A stretch of 41,628 nucleotides of DNA from an uncultured Bacilli bacterium (GCA_934162325.1 CAKPIH010000004.1:1-41628); one strand, 5' to 3'; numbered from the stretch's first letter, positions 31,361-40,102 are shown. A program made the numbers and translations. Notes: generated from the sequence alone by a model not told the origin.

Positions 31361-33784
31361 ATGAGAGTTTCATTAAATTGGGTAAAAAAATATGTTGATT
31401 TACCAAAAGAAATAACAAATAAACAATTATCTTATGATTTAACAATGAGAACAGTAGAAGTAGAAGATGTAATAGATACTTCCCTTAAGTTCCATGACAT
31501 CATAGTAGGAGAAATATTAGAAGTAAATAAGCATCCAGATGCTGATAAATTAAAAGTATGTATGGTAAATATCGGTGAAGAATCTCCTGTCCAAATCGTA
31601 TGTGGTGGTTCTAACCTATATGTAGGAGAGAAAGTAGTAATATCAAAACCAGGAGCAGAAGTATATTGGCATGGCGAAGGCGACTTAGTAAAAATAAAAG
31701 AAACCAAGATGCGTGGAGTATCATCATATGGAATGATATGTGGAGCAACAGAAGTATATCTAGAAGACTATTTTCCACCTAAAGATGAAAGTGAAATCGT
31801 CGATTTATCAGGAGTAGATTGCAAACCAGGAGATAATATCGCTGATATAATTGGTATGAATGATACCGTATTAGAAATAGATAATAAGTCCCTAACCAAT
31901 AGACCAGACTTATGGGGACATTATGGCATAGCAAGAGAATTATCCGCAATATACAAAGTACCATTAAAAGAATTAGAAATAATAAAACCAGATAAAAATA
32001 TAAAGAAATATAATATCGAAATAAAAGATACCACTAAATGTCCTAGATACTCAGCAGTAGAAATAAATAACGTTTATGTAAAACCATCTCCAATATGGAT
32101 GCAAACAGCTATAACAAATGGTGGAATGAGACCAATAAATGCTATCGTAGATATAACAAACTATGTAATGATGGCAGTAGGTCAACCATTACATGCTTTT
32201 GATAGAACTCATGTAACAGGAGAAAAAATAATCGTAAGAAATGCTAACAAGGGAGAAAAACTATTATTACTAGACGAAAACAGTATAGATTTAACTACTG
32301 ATGACCTAGTAATATGTGATACCAAAGAGCCTATGGCATTAGCGGGTATTAAAGGTGGTAGAAAAGATTCAATCTTACCAGATACAACAGGAGTAGTCCT
32401 TGAAGTAGCGGACTTTACCGCAGGTACAATAAGAAATACAGGTAAAAGATTTGATGAAAAGACCGATGCCTCAATTCGTTATGAAAAGAATATCGATACC
32501 GAGAGAGTAGACTTAGGATTATCATTAGCCTTACAATTATTTAAAGAAATATATCCCGAATGCGAAATAATAGCCTATGGAGATAATTATCCAAATCCTA
32601 CTAAAAACGAAGTAGTAGAAGTATCTAAAGAATTCTTAGATATAAGATTAGGTAAAGTATTAACAGTAGAAGAAATAGCAGACACATTAGAAAGACTAGG
32701 ATATAAAGTAGAATATAAAAATAATATCTTTAAGACAGTAGTTCCAACATGGAGAAGTACTGGTGATGTATCTATGAAAGATGATGTACTAGGAGATATA
32801 GCAAGACTAATAGGTTATGAATACTTTGAAGCAAAACCATTACCAGTAAACTTTACAAGTTCAGTAAATCAACCTAAAGTAACATTAGAAAGAAGATTAA
32901 GAGAATACCTAGCATATAGATGTAACTTTAATGAAGTATTTACATATCCTTGGATAGATGAGAAATATATAAAAGCTGCTAAAATAGATACAAGTACTTC
33001 AATTAGATTAGCAACACCACCTTCACCAGAACTAGGAATACTAAGAAGTTCATTAGTACCTGGTATGTTAGAAGTAGTAAGTAAAAACTTAAGATACTTT
33101 GATACATTTAGAGTATTTGAAATGGCCGAAGTATTTATTAAAGGTAAGTACCATGAATCTACTGAAGAAGAAGTATTACCAATCCATAAGAAATTATTAA
33201 CTGGAGCAATAGTAGGTAAGAATCCTAAAGAAATATTCTTTGAATTAAAAGGAGTGGTAGAAAACCTATCCAGATATAATCATATGGAAGAACTTACTCT
33301 AAGTAGACTAGAAAAACCATCATGGTCTGATAAAGAAGTTTACTTAAATATTAGTTTAAATAATGAAATAATAGGTTCATTATCATTAGTATCAGTATCT
33401 ACAATGAATGAATCAGGTATCAAGAGAACCAATATAGCTATCTTTGAATTAGACTTTGGAAAATTAGTACCATTTAAATCAAGAACCAATAAGTTTAATC
33501 ATTTACCTCAATTCCCATTAGTAGAAAAAGATTTATCCCTATTAGTAGATACTTCAATTACTTGGAAAGAGATAGATGATATAGTTAGTACTATGGTTAA
33601 AGAAGTATCATTTATTGAAGAATATAATGGTGATAAAATACCTGAAGGTAAGAAGTCTATTACCTTAAGAATAAAATTAGGTAATAATAATGGTACAATG
33701 ACTACTGAACAAATTAATACTAGAGTAGAGAAAATATTAAAAGTACTTAATAAAGAATTAAATATTACTTTAAGAGAAGAATAA
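31361..33784 (+). CDS. pheT: Phenylalanyl-tRNA synthetase beta subunit
   Basis: An 807-residue beta subunit of the normal length. Domains in order: an N-terminal tRNA-binding OB fold (about 40-150, HPDADKLKVCMVNIG), the B3/B4 editing region (about 210-380, NAIVDITNYVMMAVGQPLHAFD), the B5 domain (about 405-475), a catalytic-like core (about 480-690), and the C-terminal anticodon-binding FDX-ACB domain (about 712-807, FPLVEKDLSLLVD). The start follows AGGAGGTAAGAAAG. It is the last gene of the T-box operon and is closed by a terminator. Confidence 0.97.
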   Translation: MRVSLNWVKKYVDLPKEITNKQLSYDLTMRTVEVEDVIDTSLKFHDIIVGEILEVNKHPDADKLKVCMVNIGEESPVQIVCGGSNLYVGEKVVISKPGAEVYWHGEGDLVKIKETKMRGVSSYGMICGATEVYLEDYFPPKDESEIVDLSGVDCKPGDNIADIIGMNDTVLEIDNKSLTNRPDLWGHYGIARELSAIYKVPLKELEIIKPDKNIKKYNIEIKDTTKCPRYSAVEINNVYVKPSPIWMQTAITNGGMRPINAIVDITNYVMMAVGQPLHAFDRTHVTGEKIIVRNANKGEKLLLLDENSIDLTTDDLVICDTKEPMALAGIKGGRKDSILPDTTGVVLEVADFTAGTIRNTGKRFDEKTDASIRYEKNIDTERVDLGLSLALQLFKEIYPECEIIAYGDNYPNPTKNEVVEVSKEFLDIRLGKVLTVEEIADTLERLGYKVEYKNNIFKTVVPTWRSTGDVSMKDDVLGDIARLIGYEYFEAKPLPVNFTSSVNQPKVTLERRLREYLAYRCNFNEVFTYPWIDEKYIKAAKIDTSTSIRLATPPSPELGILRSSLVPGMLEVVSKNLRYFDTFRVFEMAEVFIKGKYHESTEEEVLPIHKKLLTGAIVGKNPKEIFFELKGVVENLSRYNHMEELTLSRLEKPSWSDKEVYLNISLNNEIIGSLSLVSVSTMNESGIKRTNIAIFELDFGKLVPFKSRTNKFNHLPQFPLVEKDLSLLVDTSITWKEIDDIVSTMVKEVSFIEEYNGDKIPEGKKSITLRIKLGNNNGTMTTEQINTRVEKILKVLNKELNITLREE

Positions 33785-33808
33785 GCCTTAAAAAGTCTTA
33801 TTCTTTTT
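33778..33808 (+). terminator. Terminator of pheST
   Basis: AGAATAAG and CTTATTCT form an 8-bp stem around an 11-base loop, followed by T. The pheT stop lies in the stem. Confidence 0.7.
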
Positions 33809-33809
33809 A

Positions 33810-33863
33810 CCTATGAAGCCATAGGTCTTCATAGGAATTATGAAGCTTATAATCTTCATAATT
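33810..33863. repeat. Tandem pair of intergenic palindromes
   Basis: CCTATGAAG / CTTCATAGG (33810-33835, 8-base loop CCATAGGT) is directly followed by AATTATGAAG / CTTCATAATT (33836-33863, 8-base loop CTTATAAT). Each loop also holds a partial complement of its own 5' arm, so a shorter alternative hairpin is possible. Same layout as 28374-28426. Confidence 0.8.
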
Positions 33864-33951
33864 ACAATTATCGCGGGCGAATGGTGTGCGTATAAACACT
33901 TATAAAATAAGGAATTATACAAAAATACAGTACAAAAGAAAACGAATAGTA

Positions 33952-33980
33952 TTGATTTAAATTAAAAAATATGTTATATT
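33952..33980 (+). promoter_or_regulatory. Promoter of the AlbA_2 regulator gene
   Basis: TTGATT (33952-33957) and TATATT (33975-33980), 17-bp spacing, with TG one base before the -10. Confidence 0.55.
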
Positions 33981-33997
33981 ATTTTTAGGTGATAACT

Positions 33998-35269
33998 ATG
34001 CTTAAAGAAAGTAATATATTAGAATTTAAAAGAGAAATAAATGATTCGATAATCAAAGAAGTAATAGCTTTTGCTAATACTAGTGGTGGTACAATATTAG
34101 TAGGCTATGAAGACGATGGAACCCCTTACGGGTTAACAAATGCTAAAGAAGACTTGGAAAAATTAAGTAATAAATTACATGATAGTATTGAACCTAATAT
34201 TGATTTTTTAATTAACATGAGGATTGATACGATAGATAAAAAAGATATCATAATAATAGAAGTATTACAAGGTACTAACAAACCATATTATTTAAAATCA
34301 AAGGGTATGGTACCAGAAGGAGTATATATAAGATTTGGCAATACATCAAAACCAAGTACTAGTGAAATCATTAGACAAATGATTATTGAATCTACTGGTA
34401 TAACATTTGAAAAAAATGTAAGTATTAATCAGGATTTAACATTTAATTATGCAGAAAGACTTTTTAAAGAAAAAGGATTATCTTTTGGTCAAATTGAAAT
34501 GAAAAATCTTGGTCTTGTAACAGATAAAGGATTATATACTAATTTAGGACTACTACTATCTGATGAGTGTCCTTACACTATAAAAATGGCTATATATCCC
34601 GATAATACAAAAAAAGAATTTTTGGATACTAAAGAAACTAGTATTAGTAGTGTTTTAGAGCAATTAGAAGAGGCTTTTAGATATATAAAATTAAACAATA
34701 AAGTAAAGGCTAAAATAGTAGGAATAAATAGAATAGAAGTTCCTGAATATAATGAAGAAGTAATAAGAGAATGTCTTCTTAATACAATTGGTCATAGAAA
34801 TTATGAGATACCTGGAAGTACTTTAATTCATATTTTTAAAGATAGTATAGAATTTTTAAGTTTAGGTGGACTAGTGAGTGGATTAACTATAGACGATATA
34901 AAAATAGGCAGTTCTTCTTCAAGAAATCCTAAATTAATAAGTATTTTACATAGATTAGGATATGTTGAAGCATATGGTAGTGGAATCCCAAGAATAATGG
35001 AAACATATAAGTTATCTAAAGAAAAGCCAGAAATAATAGTGGCTCCGAATAGTTTTCTTATTAAAATACCTAAACTAGACTTAGATATAGATACTTTAAC
35101 AATTAAAAATTTGTTAGTAACTAATAATACAATAACAAGGGAAGATATAGAAAGAACTCTTGGAATTCAAAAAACATCTGCTTTAAAAATACTTAATAAA
35201 ATGGTAGAAGATGGTGTTTTACTAAAAGAAGATAAAGGAAAAAGTACAACATATAAACTAAATAATTAA
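33998..35269 (+). CDS. AlbA_2 (Schlafen-like) domain transcriptional regulator
   Basis: The start ATG 33998 follows AGGTGATAAC; an in-frame GTG nine bases earlier overlaps that site. The 423-residue protein has the AlbA_2/Schlafen divergent domain at about 5-115 (ESNILEFKREIND, AFANTSGGTILVGYEDDG, and the conserved VYIRFGNTSKP). An ATPase-C4-type module lies at about 235-330 (IRECLLNTIGHRNYE, then YGSGIPRIMETY). A winged helix-turn-helix spans about 355-423 (ITREDIERTLGIQKTSALKILNKM). This arrangement is widespread in Firmicutes and is annotated as a putative DNA-binding regulator. Real targets are unknown. It is monocistronic, with a terminator about 75 bp downstream. Confidence 0.85.
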   Translation: MLKESNILEFKREINDSIIKEVIAFANTSGGTILVGYEDDGTPYGLTNAKEDLEKLSNKLHDSIEPNIDFLINMRIDTIDKKDIIIIEVLQGTNKPYYLKSKGMVPEGVYIRFGNTSKPSTSEIIRQMIIESTGITFEKNVSINQDLTFNYAERLFKEKGLSFGQIEMKNLGLVTDKGLYTNLGLLLSDECPYTIKMAIYPDNTKKEFLDTKETSISSVLEQLEEAFRYIKLNNKVKAKIVGINRIEVPEYNEEVIRECLLNTIGHRNYEIPGSTLIHIFKDSIEFLSLGGLVSGLTIDDIKIGSSSSRNPKLISILHRLGYVEAYGSGIPRIMETYKLSKEKPEIIVAPNSFLIKIPKLDLDIDTLTIKNLLVTNNTITREDIERTLGIQKTSALKILNKMVEDGVLLKEDKGKSTTYKLNN

Positions 35270-35344
35270 GAACAAGAAATTAAATATATAATTAGATAAC
35301 ATTTAATTAGTGCACATAATGTGGTTTTTCACTTTTTTAAGTGC

Positions 35345-35369
35345 GCCTCCATTTTGTTGGAGGCTTTTT
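35345..35369 (+). terminator. Terminator after the AlbA_2 gene
   Basis: GCCTCCA and TGGAGGC form a 7-bp GC-rich stem followed by TTTTT. A weaker hairpin (CACTT/AAGTG) lies just upstream at about 35330-35344. Confidence 0.8.
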
Positions 35370-35473
35370 CTATGTAGAATATTATTTATACAGATAATGA
35401 TAAAATTAGGCTTATTAATCACTTTTAAAGTACTTAATAGTATCAGTACTTGTATATAAAAATAAAAAAAGAC

Positions 35474-35506
35474 GAATAGAAGTATTATTTCTATTCAATC
35501 TTTTTA
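35474..35506 (-). terminator. Terminator of the spore coat gene
   Basis: GAATAGAA and TTCTATTC form an 8-bp stem (35474-35496), flanked by A-rich sequence on the left and T-rich on the right, so it could work from either strand. The coat gene's stop is at 35507. Confidence 0.65.
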
Positions 35507-35926
35507 TTATATACATTCAACAAAAGTATCATCTAGACATCTAAGTACACAACAGCATCCTAAATTAATAGTAAAGAATGAGTTAGTAGCTTCATATGGA
35601 AAGACACTAGATTCATCAGTGTTAGGTGCTAGTACTCTACAAGTAGCACAGCAACCATCCAATTTTTCTAGTCTAAACACATTACTGGTAGTAGTAATAC
35701 TTGGATCTTTGCTAATAGGCATAGCAAGTGGTGTATTTCCATTACCACAAGTATATAATACTATTGGTCTAGTGTTGTAGCAGAAACTACTATTTTGACC
35801 TAAGAAACCTCTATCACAAGTCTCTAAGCAGCAGTCATTTTGACATACACTTTGCTGAAGTATAAGGATAACTTTTAGAATATCCGCAATGCAATTCTCA
35901 CAAGAATTGTTTTCATTGTTACACAT
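35507..35926 (-). CDS. CotY/CotZ/ExsY-like spore coat protein
   Basis: On the minus strand the preferred start is the ATG at plus 35924-35926, seven bases after GGGGTGG; a GTG three codons upstream overlaps that site. The 139-residue protein is rich in Cys (about 10%), beginning MCNNENNSCENCIADIL as in CotY/CotZ, with pairs such as DCCLETC, GCCATC and GCCCVLRC. These proteins form the disulfide-linked outer crust or exosporium base layer of spores. The middle has IVLYTCGNGNTPL and the end FFTINLGCCCVLRCLDD, typical of the family. A CATATGTTA upstream (plus 35955-35963) matches the mother-cell sigma -10 pattern. Confidence 0.88.
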   Translation of the reverse strand: MCNNENNSCENCIADILKVILILQQSVCQNDCCLETCDRGFLGQNSSFCYNTRPIVLYTCGNGNTPLAMPISKDPSITTTSNVFRLEKLDGCCATCRVLAPNTDESSVFPYEATNSFFTINLGCCCVLRCLDDTFVECI

Positions 35927-35954
35927 ATAATCCACCCCTTTTTTATATTCAATA

Positions 35955-35963
35955 TAACATATG
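35955..35963 (-). promoter_or_regulatory. Candidate SigE/SigK-type -10 of the coat gene
   Basis: CATATGTTA on the minus strand fits CATANNNTA. It lies about 28 bp before the start codon. I see no clear matching -35. Confidence 0.4.
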
Positions 35964-36034
35964 ATAAATATTACTAAAATTTCACTACATTTACCTAAAA
36001 AACTAAATATTTCACATAAAAAATTAACCTAATT

Positions 36035-36043
36035 CATATATAT
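36035..36043 (+). promoter_or_regulatory. Candidate sporulation-type -10 directly before yqfC
   Basis: CATATATAT resembles a SigE -10 and ends only four bases before the yqfC ATG. If used, transcription would begin at or next to the start codon. Confidence 0.35.
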
Positions 36044-36047
36044 TATT

Positions 36048-36287
36048 ATGAAAATATTAAATAGATTAGATAATTATATAAATGAAAAAGAATATAGTAT
36101 GATATATAAATATAATAAGTTAGATATCGTTAATTATACTGAGATTAAAGACTTCAGTTCAAAAATAATAACTATTAGATATCAGAATAAAATATATCAA
36201 ATAAAAGGAAGTAACCTCGTAATATCTCGTATGATGGATAATGAAATACTAATATCTGGTAATATTGAGAATATAACTTTTATGTAG
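36048..36287 (+). CDS. yqfC: YabP/YqfC-family sporulation protein
   Basis: A 79-residue protein with the YabP/YqfC pattern: a beta-rich core (KLDIVNYTEIKDFSSKIITIRYQNKIYQIKGSNLVISRMMDNEILISGNIENITF) and a location directly upstream of yqfD, as in other spore-formers. Its role in Bacillus is in mother-cell sporulation but is not well defined. There is no Shine-Dalgarno before the ATG, which is unusual among the genes here. It is shorter than Bacillus YqfC (about 93 residues) at the N-terminus. yqfD follows after 14 bp. Confidence 0.8.
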   Translation: MKILNRLDNYINEKEYSMIYKYNKLDIVNYTEIKDFSSKIITIRYQNKIYQIKGSNLVISRMMDNEILISGNIENITFM

Positions 36288-36301
36288 AAAGAGTTGATAC
36301 T

Positions 36302-37483
36302 ATGAAAGATAAAATATTAAAAATATTCTCTAGTAGTATAAAAATAAAAGTAACAGGAAGAAATATAAATAATTTCTTAAAAAGATTAATAAATAATAAT
36401 ATTAATATCGAAAAAGTAATACCAATATCTCATAAAGAAATGGATTTAATAATCAATTATCAAGATTTAGATAAAGTATTAAAATTAAAAACTATTTATA
36501 ATATCAAAATAGTAAGATATTATGGTAAATTAAGAATAATAAAAAGAATAAAAAAAGATATCTTTATATTATCATCTTTACTAATAAGTTTACTACTAAT
36601 ATATACCTTATCTAATATAATATTTAAAGTAGAAGTAATACATTCTAATAAAAACATAATAAAATTAGTAACAAAAGAACTAGAAGATAATGGTATTAAG
36701 AAATATAAATTTGTTAAAAATTATCAAGAAATAGAAAAAATAAAGAAAAAAATACTTGAAGAAAACAAAGATACATTAGAATGGTTAGAAATAATAAGAG
36801 AAGGAACAAAGTATACCATTAGAGTAGAAGAAAGAATAATAAATAATAAACCCAAAGATAATAAGATATATAATATTGTAGCTTCCAAAAATGCTGTTAT
36901 TAAAAACATATATGCTGAAAGTGGAGAAAAAGTAAGAAGTATTAATACTTATGTAAAGAAGGGAGATATAATAATATCTTCAGATATAACATTACCTAAC
37001 AATGAAAAAATATCTAAGACCGCTAGTGGAAAAGTACAAGGAGAAGTTTGGTATAATATAAATATAGAATATCCATATCAATATCATGAAATAAAATATA
37101 CAGGAAATAAAAAGAAAGTATTAGTATTAAATTTATTAAATAAAAGAATATCATTCTTTGATTTTCATAAATATAAAACCTTTAATCGTAATATAAAATA
37201 TATCTTTAATAATAATATAACTCCTATATCATTAATATATGAAGATGAATATGAAACCAATATCATAAATGAAGTATATGATTATAATACTGCTAGAGAA
37301 AAAGCAATAACTAAAGCAAAAGAAAAAATATTAGAAAAATATCCTAATATAAAAGATATAACCAATATAAAAATTATAAATGAAGAAGATAAAAAAAATA
37401 AGATATCTCTAAATTTATTTGTAACATGTCTAGAAGATATAACCGAATATCAAGAAATAGATAATAATAAAGAAAACCCTTAA
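36302..37483 (+). CDS. yqfD: Sporulation protein YqfD
   Basis: A 393-residue YqfD-family protein of typical length, made in the mother cell under SigE in Bacillus. The N-terminal domain (about 1-85) with IKIKVTGRNINNFLKRL is followed by a membrane helix (about 90-109), then an extracytoplasmic part. That part has the family's LEWLEIIREGTKYTIRVEER and IVASKNAVIKNIYAESGEKV, followed by YVKKGDIIISS. The Lys-rich C-terminus is soluble. It is co-transcribed with yqfC; phoH, which often follows in Bacillus, is not present. The Shine-Dalgarno is GAAAGAG. Confidence 0.9.
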   Translation: MKDKILKIFSSSIKIKVTGRNINNFLKRLINNNINIEKVIPISHKEMDLIINYQDLDKVLKLKTIYNIKIVRYYGKLRIIKRIKKDIFILSSLLISLLLIYTLSNIIFKVEVIHSNKNIIKLVTKELEDNGIKKYKFVKNYQEIEKIKKKILEENKDTLEWLEIIREGTKYTIRVEERIINNKPKDNKIYNIVASKNAVIKNIYAESGEKVRSINTYVKKGDIIISSDITLPNNEKISKTASGKVQGEVWYNINIEYPYQYHEIKYTGNKKKVLVLNLLNKRISFFDFHKYKTFNRNIKYIFNNNITPISLIYEDEYETNIINEVYDYNTAREKAITKAKEKILEKYPNIKDITNIKIINEEDKKNKISLNLFVTCLEDITEYQEIDNNKENP

Positions 37484-37527
37484 GTTAAGAAAATATCATA
37501 AAATATATCAAAAATTTAAAAAAAAAC

Positions 37528-37557
37528 TTGATAAATAAAATACGATTGTGCTATAAT
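37528..37557 (+). promoter_or_regulatory. Promoter of the first beta-helix surface gene
   Basis: TTGATA (37528-37533), an 18-bp spacer and a perfect TATAAT (37552-37557) with TG one base before it. Confidence 0.7.
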
Positions 37558-37599
37558 AAAGCTCATAGACAAATAATTGTCTAGAAAGGAAGAAGAAAA

Positions 37600-39216
37600 A
37601 TGAAAAAAACTAAATTATTATTAGCAACTTTAATTTCAATGTTTGCCTTCACATGTGGAGTTAAAGCTATTGAAGTCAATACCGAAGAAGAATTCATCAG
37701 TGCCATGAATAGCGGTGAAGATATTAAATTGACAGAAAATATTGAAGTAAATAGTACAATTACACTAGATAAAGAAGTAGAACTAGATTTAAATGGTAAA
37801 GAAATAGCCTTTGCTTTAAATAAATACATTTATTTAAAAGGAGGCAATTTAAATATTACAGGAACAGGAACTTTATATGAAAAAAGTCCATATTTCTCAC
37901 CAATAATTATAAAAGGATCAGAAAAAGTAGAAGATGTTAATTATACAACATTAACTATTGGAGAAAATGTAACCATAAAAGGCTGGGCAGGTTTATTTAT
38001 CGATCAAAATAATTCCAAGGCCTATGGTGTAACCGTAAATGTTAATGGAACTACTATTGGAATGAAAGATACAAATGGAGATCTAGGCTCTGGAATTTAT
38101 TTAAATGGTTCAATAACAGACAACAATAATGCACCAGTTATAAATATTTCTAGTACAGCAAAAATAAGTGCAGAAGGACAAGGCATTTATGCTGCAGGAT
38201 ATGGAGTATGGACAATCGAAGAAGGCGCTAGTATAGAAGGTAATACTGGTATTGAAATTCGTGCTGGAGAATTAAATGTAAATGGTGGAACAATAATTGG
38301 AACAGCAATTCCAACAGAAACAACTCCAAATGGTAATGGAAGTACTACTACAGGTGCTGGAATAGCTGTAGTACAACACACTACAAAAAAAGCAATTAAT
38401 GTAAATATAAAAAATGGAACAATAAAAGGATATACTGCCTTCTATGAAAGTAATCCACAAAAAAATTCTGCAGAAGATTTAGTAGCAATAAATTTAAATA
38501 TTACAGGTGGTACTTTTGAAGCTATAAACGGTGGAACAAATTCAGTATATAGTGAAGATTTCACAGCATTTATCACTGGAGGAATATTTAACTCAGATGT
38601 AGTAAATTATATAACAAATACATATATAGTTAACGAAAACAATGGTACATATGCAGTAATAGAAAACAAAGTATTAGAAACAGATGATAAAAAAGTAACA
38701 TTAGAGAGTGAAAAAGCTCTTGATAATACATATACATTAGAAATAGAAGAACTAGGAAAAGAAACAAAAGAAGAAGCATCAAAAAAAGTAGAAGAAACAT
38801 ATATTGATAATAAAGAAATAAAAGATACAACATTAATTAAAATATATGACATTAGAATAATGAAAGATAGAGAAGTAATTTCAATAGAAAATGGTAAATT
38901 TACAATTGCTATTGCAATTCCTGAAAGTGATCAAAAATACGATAATTATAAAGTAGTATATTTTGATGAAGAAGGAAAACTAGTTGAAACATTAGATGCT
39001 AAGTTAGTTAATGGTAAAGTAGTATTTACAACAACACACCTAAGTACATATGGCTTAGTAGGTAATAACAACATAGTAACAGAAGTAGTACCTGAAATAA
39101 TAGAAAATCCAAAAACAGCCGATATAAATTTAACATTAATACTTGCATTGTTAGGAATGTCCTCAGTAGGAGCAGTATTAATAATAACAAAAAAACTAGT
39201 TAAAGAAAATCTATAA
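37600..39216 (+). CDS. Secreted beta-helix surface protein with NPKTA sorting-type anchor
   Basis: A 538-residue protein. Signal peptide 1-23 (MKKTKLLLATLISMFAFTCGVKA). Residues about 30-345 are a right-handed parallel beta-helix of the pectate-lyase-like type, with repeating strands such as LNITGTGTLYE, LTIGENVTIKGWAGLFI and LNVNGGTIIG, and no clear catalytic residues. A Lys/Glu-rich region and a beta domain (about 350-490, KFTIAIAIPESDQKYD) follow. The C-terminus has ENPKTAD, a membrane helix and the basic tail KKLVKENL, a sortase-type signal with NPKTA in place of LPXTG. It is probably wall-linked and presents carbohydrate-binding or structural surfaces. A close paralog lies 0.9 kb downstream. 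The Shine-Dalgarno is GAAAGGAAG. Confidence 0.82.
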   Translation: MKKTKLLLATLISMFAFTCGVKAIEVNTEEEFISAMNSGEDIKLTENIEVNSTITLDKEVELDLNGKEIAFALNKYIYLKGGNLNITGTGTLYEKSPYFSPIIIKGSEKVEDVNYTTLTIGENVTIKGWAGLFIDQNNSKAYGVTVNVNGTTIGMKDTNGDLGSGIYLNGSITDNNNAPVINISSTAKISAEGQGIYAAGYGVWTIEEGASIEGNTGIEIRAGELNVNGGTIIGTAIPTETTPNGNGSTTTGAGIAVVQHTTKKAINVNIKNGTIKGYTAFYESNPQKNSAEDLVAINLNITGGTFEAINGGTNSVYSEDFTAFITGGIFNSDVVNYITNTYIVNENNGTYAVIENKVLETDDKKVTLESEKALDNTYTLEIEELGKETKEEASKKVEETYIDNKEIKDTTLIKIYDIRIMKDREVISIENGKFTIAIAIPESDQKYDNYKVVYFDEEGKLVETLDAKLVNGKVVFTTTHLSTYGLVGNNNIVTEVVPEIIENPKTADINLTLILALLGMSSVGAVLIITKKLVKENL

Positions 39217-39220
39217 AAGA

Positions 39221-39246
39221 AATAGACAAAAAGTCTATTCTTTTTT
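39221..39246 (+). terminator. Terminator of the first beta-helix gene
   Basis: AATAGAC-AAAAA-GTCTATT followed by TTTTTT. Confidence 0.75.
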
Positions 39247-39293
39247 ATATAATAGGAACTGAAACTCAGCTAGTACTATTTTGCTGTACGACT

Positions 39294-39320
39294 AAAAGTG
39301 GGACGACTGTCTCACTTTTT
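39294..39320 (+). other. Strong hairpin with T-run in a gene-free stretch
   Basis: AAAAGTGGGAC and GTCTCACTTTT form an 11-bp stem (one G-U) around GACT, followed by T. It resembles a terminator although no gene precedes it after 39246. It may end a small RNA or be the left part of the decayed IS element. The ACGACT motif occurs twice here. Confidence 0.5.
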
Positions 39321-39472
39321 AAAATGTTTACAAGTAGTTATGAAAGTACAAGTCTTTCTTGTAACATATATGAATTATTTACTATCTTTTCAATATCATT
39401 TTATTAACAAAAGTAAAAATACTTTCATTAAAAAAAACATATAACATAAGCAAACAATTGTATTAAAATACA

Positions 39473-39501
39473 TTGACAGTATTTTAAGAGTATGATATTA
39501 T
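39473..39501 (+). promoter_or_regulatory. Promoter-like sequence at the truncated end of tnpB
   Basis: TTGACA (39473-39478) and TATTAT (39496-39501) with 17-bp spacing, just at the 5' edge of the remnant. It may have arisen by chance. Confidence 0.3.
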
Positions 39502-39838
39502 TAATTGTGAAAAATTAAAAACTAAAGAAATGATTATTAAAGGTAAAGATAACAATCTATCTAGTAAAATAAACGATGCTACATTTAGTGAAATAATAAG
39601 ACAACTACTATATAAAGTAAAACATAAAGGCAAATATTTTTATCAAATAAATACCTATTATCCATCTAGTCAAATATGCAGTAGATGTAGCACTCAAGAT
39701 AAAAGATATAAAGATTTAACAAGGAGAGAATATAAGTGTACTAAATGTAATCAGGAAATAGATAGAGATTTAAATGCAAGTATAAATATTATGTTTGAAG
39801 GGTTAAAGTTATATATGAAGAATTATACTAAAATATAA
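39485..39838 (+). pseudogene. tnpB: C-terminal remnant of a TnpB (IS200/IS605 OrfB) protein
   Basis: The frame is open from the TAA at 39485-39487 to 39838. It reads YDIINCEKLKTKEM, then SSKINDATFSEIIRQLLYK and the TnpB zinc ribbon YPSSQICSRCSTQDKRY with YKCTKCNQEIDRDLNASINI, ending normally. Only about the last 115 of some 370-400 residues remain. RuvC II (usually a Glu in VIEDL) appears as NCEKL, and the final Asp of RuvC III (DRDLNA) is present. RuvC I and the wedge domain are gone, so it cannot be a working nuclease. A start at ATG 39530 would give 102 residues. No TnpA is nearby. Confidence 0.88.
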
Positions 39839-39990
39839 AGAACGAACAAGATTTCTTAAAAATTAAGAAATAAGTACGGCACTAGACTATCGGATTTTAA
39901 GTCTGCGGAGAAGTCTGGTTACAGAGTCTATGAAACAGAAATCACATCACTGTGAAGTGATGTAAAGCAAATTACATTTGCTTATTTGTT
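39839..39990 (+). mobile_element. Structured 3' flank of the tnpB remnant (omega-RNA-like region and right end)
   Basis: Directly after the tnpB stop lie a 9-bp hairpin ATTTCTTAA/TTAAGAAAT (39851-39871), an AGACT/AGTCT pairing around 39894, the phrase GTCTGCGGAGAAGTCTGG and TCTATGAAACAG. These are typical of the DNA after tnpB genes that encodes the guide (omega) RNA. Two palindromes at 39944-39983 may mark the right end. With the nuclease truncated, the RNA would have no partner here. Confidence 0.55.
39944..39983. repeat. Tandem pair of palindromes at the IS-remnant right side
   Basis: ACATCAC / GTGATGT (39944-39963, loop TGTGAA) is followed by AAGCAAA / TTTGCTT (39965-39983, loop TTACA). 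The arrangement resembles the pairs at 28374-28426 and 33810-33863, with slightly shorter stems. Confidence 0.7.
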
Positions 39991-40029
39991 CTATATTGTG
40001 TAAAGTAAATGCTTTTATACAAAATTGTC

Positions 40030-40057
40030 TTGCTAAAAATATTAAATATGATATAAT
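40030..40057 (+). promoter_or_regulatory. Promoter of the second beta-helix gene
   Basis: TTGCTA (40030-40035) and TATAAT (40052-40057), 16-bp spacing. Confidence 0.55.
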
Positions 40058-40102
40058 TAACTTAAGGATAGGGAACCTATCTAAGAAAGGGAGAAAAAGA
40101 AA

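Noticed and set aside
33864..33900. GC-rich patch (TCGCGGGCGAATGGTGTGCG) after pheT
   Set aside because: Too short, with only a weak hairpin and no matching copy elsewhere in the window; no function can be supported.
38187..38852. Several minus-strand frames within the first beta-helix gene
   Set aside because: They mirror repetitive Asn/Gly/Thr codons of the sense gene, giving Ser/Val/Cys-rich strings with no start signal.
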